Below, piece after piece: positions 4,985-6,445 of a stretch of DNA of 6,445 bases. The DNA lies in contig JAAETV010000362.1 of NCBI GenBank assembly GCA_024227975.1, positions 1-6,445 of the forward strand, read 5' to 3'. The DNA comes from Actinomycetes bacterium. Lineage in GTDB: Bacteria > Actinomycetota > Acidimicrobiia > Acidimicrobiales > SZUA-35. A model generated the notes under the pieces. It was not told the DNA's origin, made no database searches, and saw nothing but the letters and a program-made list of their open reading frames with translations. The first letter of the stretch is position 1. The number at the start of each line of letters is the position of its first letter. Both the position numbers and the translations under genes were made by a program.

Positions 4985-6100
4985 TCACGGTGTACGCAAC
5001 GTCTTGAGCCGGCGGCGAACCTCCGACGGGGGCGCACCAACGGGCCCCGCGACTCGGCTCGATGACTCCTCGGCAGCCGATGTTTGGGCGGCGCGGGCGG
5101 TGGCGAGGATGTCTCGTCCCTGGGCCAAGGTCAGGAGCGGCTCCTCACCGGCTGCGATCGCGTCGAGTAGGTGGCGGGTGGCTCCGATGAAGGAATGCTC
5201 CCATCCCTGCTCGCAGTCGTATTCCCGATAGGCGCCATCGGCGTAACTGGCGACCGGGGCAGGATCGCCGATCTGCCCATGGCCGCGGTTGACCCAGATC
5301 ACGCCCCGGGTTCCCGTGATCTCCATCCGATCGTCTTGGGCGTAGTGACGGGTGGCCTGTATCAAGAGGTCGGGTGAGTGCACCACCTCGAGTGATGCGA
5401 TCTGGCCACCGGCGTAGCGCATCGAAACCAGTGAGGGGGCATCGAGATCCCCATCCGCAGTCGATGTCGAGCCGATCCAGGCGTGGACCTCGGACGGTTG
5501 GCCGAGGATCAGCCACGCGAGGGCGAACTTGTGATGGCCGTCGTCGAATGTGAGTGGGCCACCACCACAAGCATCGGGGTCCATGCGCCACTGTTGAGCT
5601 GACGACGGAATGGCCCACGCCTCCGGGCTGATCCCACTGTTGCTCTTGAGTCGAACCGCCAGGGGCTCGCCGATCACACCGCTCTCGACGAGCTCCACCG
5701 CCTTGAGCACCGGCGGATAGAAAATGAAGTTCTCATAGAGTCGGACAACACGCGACGACTCCGCGGCCGCATCGATGAGATCGTCGGCATCCTCGACGCT
5801 CAGCGCCATCGGCTTCTGTAGCGACACGTGAAGATCGCAGCCGATCGCATAGCGGGCGACCTCGTGGTGGAGGTTGTGAGGAATGATGATCTCGACGAGA
5901 TCGACCATCCTCGACGAACAGAGCTCCCGGTAGTCGTCGTAGATCAACGCATCGGGAAGGCCCCACGCTCTCGCTCGGCTGGTGGCGAGATCACGATTCA
6001 CATCGCACAAGGCGATGACCGATGCATCGCTCCGGCCTTCATAGCCGAGGAGGTGAAGATCAGAGATCCGACCACAACCGATGATTCCGACTCGAGACAT
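4985..6100 (-). CDS. Gfo/Idh/MocA-family NAD(P)-dependent oxidoreductase
   Basis: A 371-residue cytoplasmic enzyme of the family that oxidises or reduces sugars, inositols and related polyols with NAD(P). The N-terminal Rossmann fold (about 1-120) opens with VGIIGCGRIS, has an acidic end to the second strand (LCDVN, D33), and PHNLHHEVARYAI. The family's EKP motif reads QKP here (Q95-K96-P97), keeping the catalytic Lys but changing the Glu. The C-terminal domain (about 125-340) includes ENFIFYPP and GGGPLTFDDGHHKF, whose D187 and H189/H190 match the Asp-Gly-x-His active-site region. The tail (341-371) is Ser/Ala- then Arg-rich and probably flexible. Length is typical. The ATG at 6100-6098 has GAGGGG about 7 nt upstream. 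No sugar transporter or kinase is visible nearby, so the substrate cannot be named. Confidence 0.93.
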   Translation of the reverse strand: MSRVGIIGCGRISDLHLLGYEGRSDASVIALCDVNRDLATSRARAWGLPDALIYDDYRELCSSRMVDLVEIIIPHNLHHEVARYAIGCDLHVSLQKPMALSVEDADDLIDAAAESSRVVRLYENFIFYPPVLKAVELVESGVIGEPLAVRLKSNSGISPEAWAIPSSAQQWRMDPDACGGGPLTFDDGHHKFALAWLILGQPSEVHAWIGSTSTADGDLDAPSLVSMRYAGGQIASLEVVHSPDLLIQATRHYAQDDRMEITGTRGVIWVNRGHGQIGDPAPVASYADGAYREYDCEQGWEHSFIGATRHLLDAIAAGEEPLLTLAQGRDILATARAAQTSAAEESSSRVAGPVGAPPSEVRRRLKTLRTP

Positions 6101-6104
6101 ATCC

Positions 6105-6242
6105 CTACCCCTCTACTGCTCCCACCATCTGCCGGCATTCCACCACCCGGCCCGACATCGCCCCCGTAGCACCAATGCGCTGCTGATCTAGCTCAGTGCA
6201 GAGTGCGTCGAGGGTGTGCTCGAGATCCCACCCGTGGCCCAC
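6105..6242 (-). CDS. Doubtful small reading frame just upstream of the oxidoreductase
   Basis: From GTG 6242-6240 this minus-strand frame runs 45 codons to a TAG (6107-6105) that ends 4 nt before the oxidoreductase ATG. Its middle, WDLEHTLDALCTELDQQRIG, has an amphipathic, protein-like composition, and the tight spacing would suit translational coupling. Against it: no good Shine-Dalgarno (GAGGG is too close to the GTG), the frame stays open well upstream without a better start, and I recognise no family. It may be a remnant or chance; listed so it can be checked. Confidence 0.2.
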   Translation of the reverse strand: MGHGWDLEHTLDALCTELDQQRIGATGAMSGRVVECRQMVGAVEG

Positions 6243-6307
6243 CGCCCTCAGTCCATGATGGGTTGCCGGACAAATTGGAAGGTTCTCTCGATGCTTGGGT
6301 TGTGGTG

Positions 6308-6445
6308 CTAGCTGACGGTGAATGCGGATGGGTAGGTCGAGGTTCCGTAGGCGATCCAGAGGTCATCGTCGGAGTTGCCGGGCACAGCAATCTTCAACAT
6401 CAATCCCCGACCACTTGTGAGCTGGGTGTCGACCTGGCCCATGGT
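6308..6445 (-). CDS. C-terminal end of an unidentified protein (partial)
   Basis: The minus-strand frame is open from the window edge to a TAG at 6310-6308 and gives about 45 residues. Its end reads DDDLWIAYGTSTYPSAFTVS, preceded by GRGLMLKIAVPGNS. Alternating hydrophobic and polar residues suggest beta-strands, and codon use matches the other genes. An internal ATG (6442-6440) exists near the edge but is probably just a Met codon, because the frame is still open there. The family is not recognisable from this piece. It would be the first gene of this strand in the window, about 200 bp upstream of the oxidoreductase. Confidence 0.5.
   Translation of the reverse strand, partial: TMGQVDTQLTSGRGLMLKIAVPGNSDDDLWIAYGTSTYPSAFTVS

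Noticed and set aside
4612..5231. Arg/Ser-rich frames on both strands across the oxidoreductase stop and the gap
   Set aside because: No recognisable motif, no plausible starts, and they overlap the real oxidoreductase end; treated as chance open frames.

Overview
The window is GC-rich and every convincing gene lies on the minus strand, so transcription runs from high to low coordinates. GTG starts, a perfectly spaced leaderless-type -10 box, an MprB-like kinase with a PhoB-type regulator, and a lipoprotein with a Glu/Asp/Thr/Ser-rich stalk suggest an actinobacterium, possibly of the Acidimicrobiia. That assignment is inference from style only; no phylogenetic marker is present.

Layout in the order of transcription (right to left): (1) 6308-6445, the C-terminal end of a gene that enters from beyond the window. 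(2) 6105-6242, a doubtful 45-codon reading frame whose stop lies 4 nt before the next gene. (3) 4985-6100, an intact Gfo/Idh/MocA-family NAD(P)-dependent oxidoreductase. (4) 4279-4984, about 700 bp with no convincing gene but two hairpins and some coding-like fragments. (5) 3190-4278, a secreted lipoprotein that I recognise as a delta-class carbonic anhydrase, carried on an acidic stalk encoded by a 30-bp tandem repeat. (6) 3046-3189, an intergenic stretch with three successive inverted repeats, including a perfect 12-bp pair. (7) 2422-3045, a broken gene for a small exported RTX-like (GGxGxDxUx) repeat protein, reconstructed here from three pieces: a frameshift, an in-frame TGA and a second frameshift, with start and stop in the same frame. 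(8) 821-2266 and 165-824, a two-component system in the less usual order kinase then regulator, overlapping by ATGA and probably transcribed as a leaderless mRNA.

How they fit together: the kinase and regulator are certainly one operon. The carbonic anhydrase and the RTX-like gene are adjacent, co-oriented and both exported, but separated by a hairpin-rich gap, so joint function is only a hypothesis (extracytoplasmic CO2/bicarbonate handling beside an acidic, calcium-binding-type protein). The Gfo/Idh/MocA enzyme appears to be an independent unit. I saw no tRNA, rRNA, CRISPR array, insertion sequence or integrase. The most notable items are the carbonic anhydrase with its repeat stalk and the broken RTX-like gene next to it.
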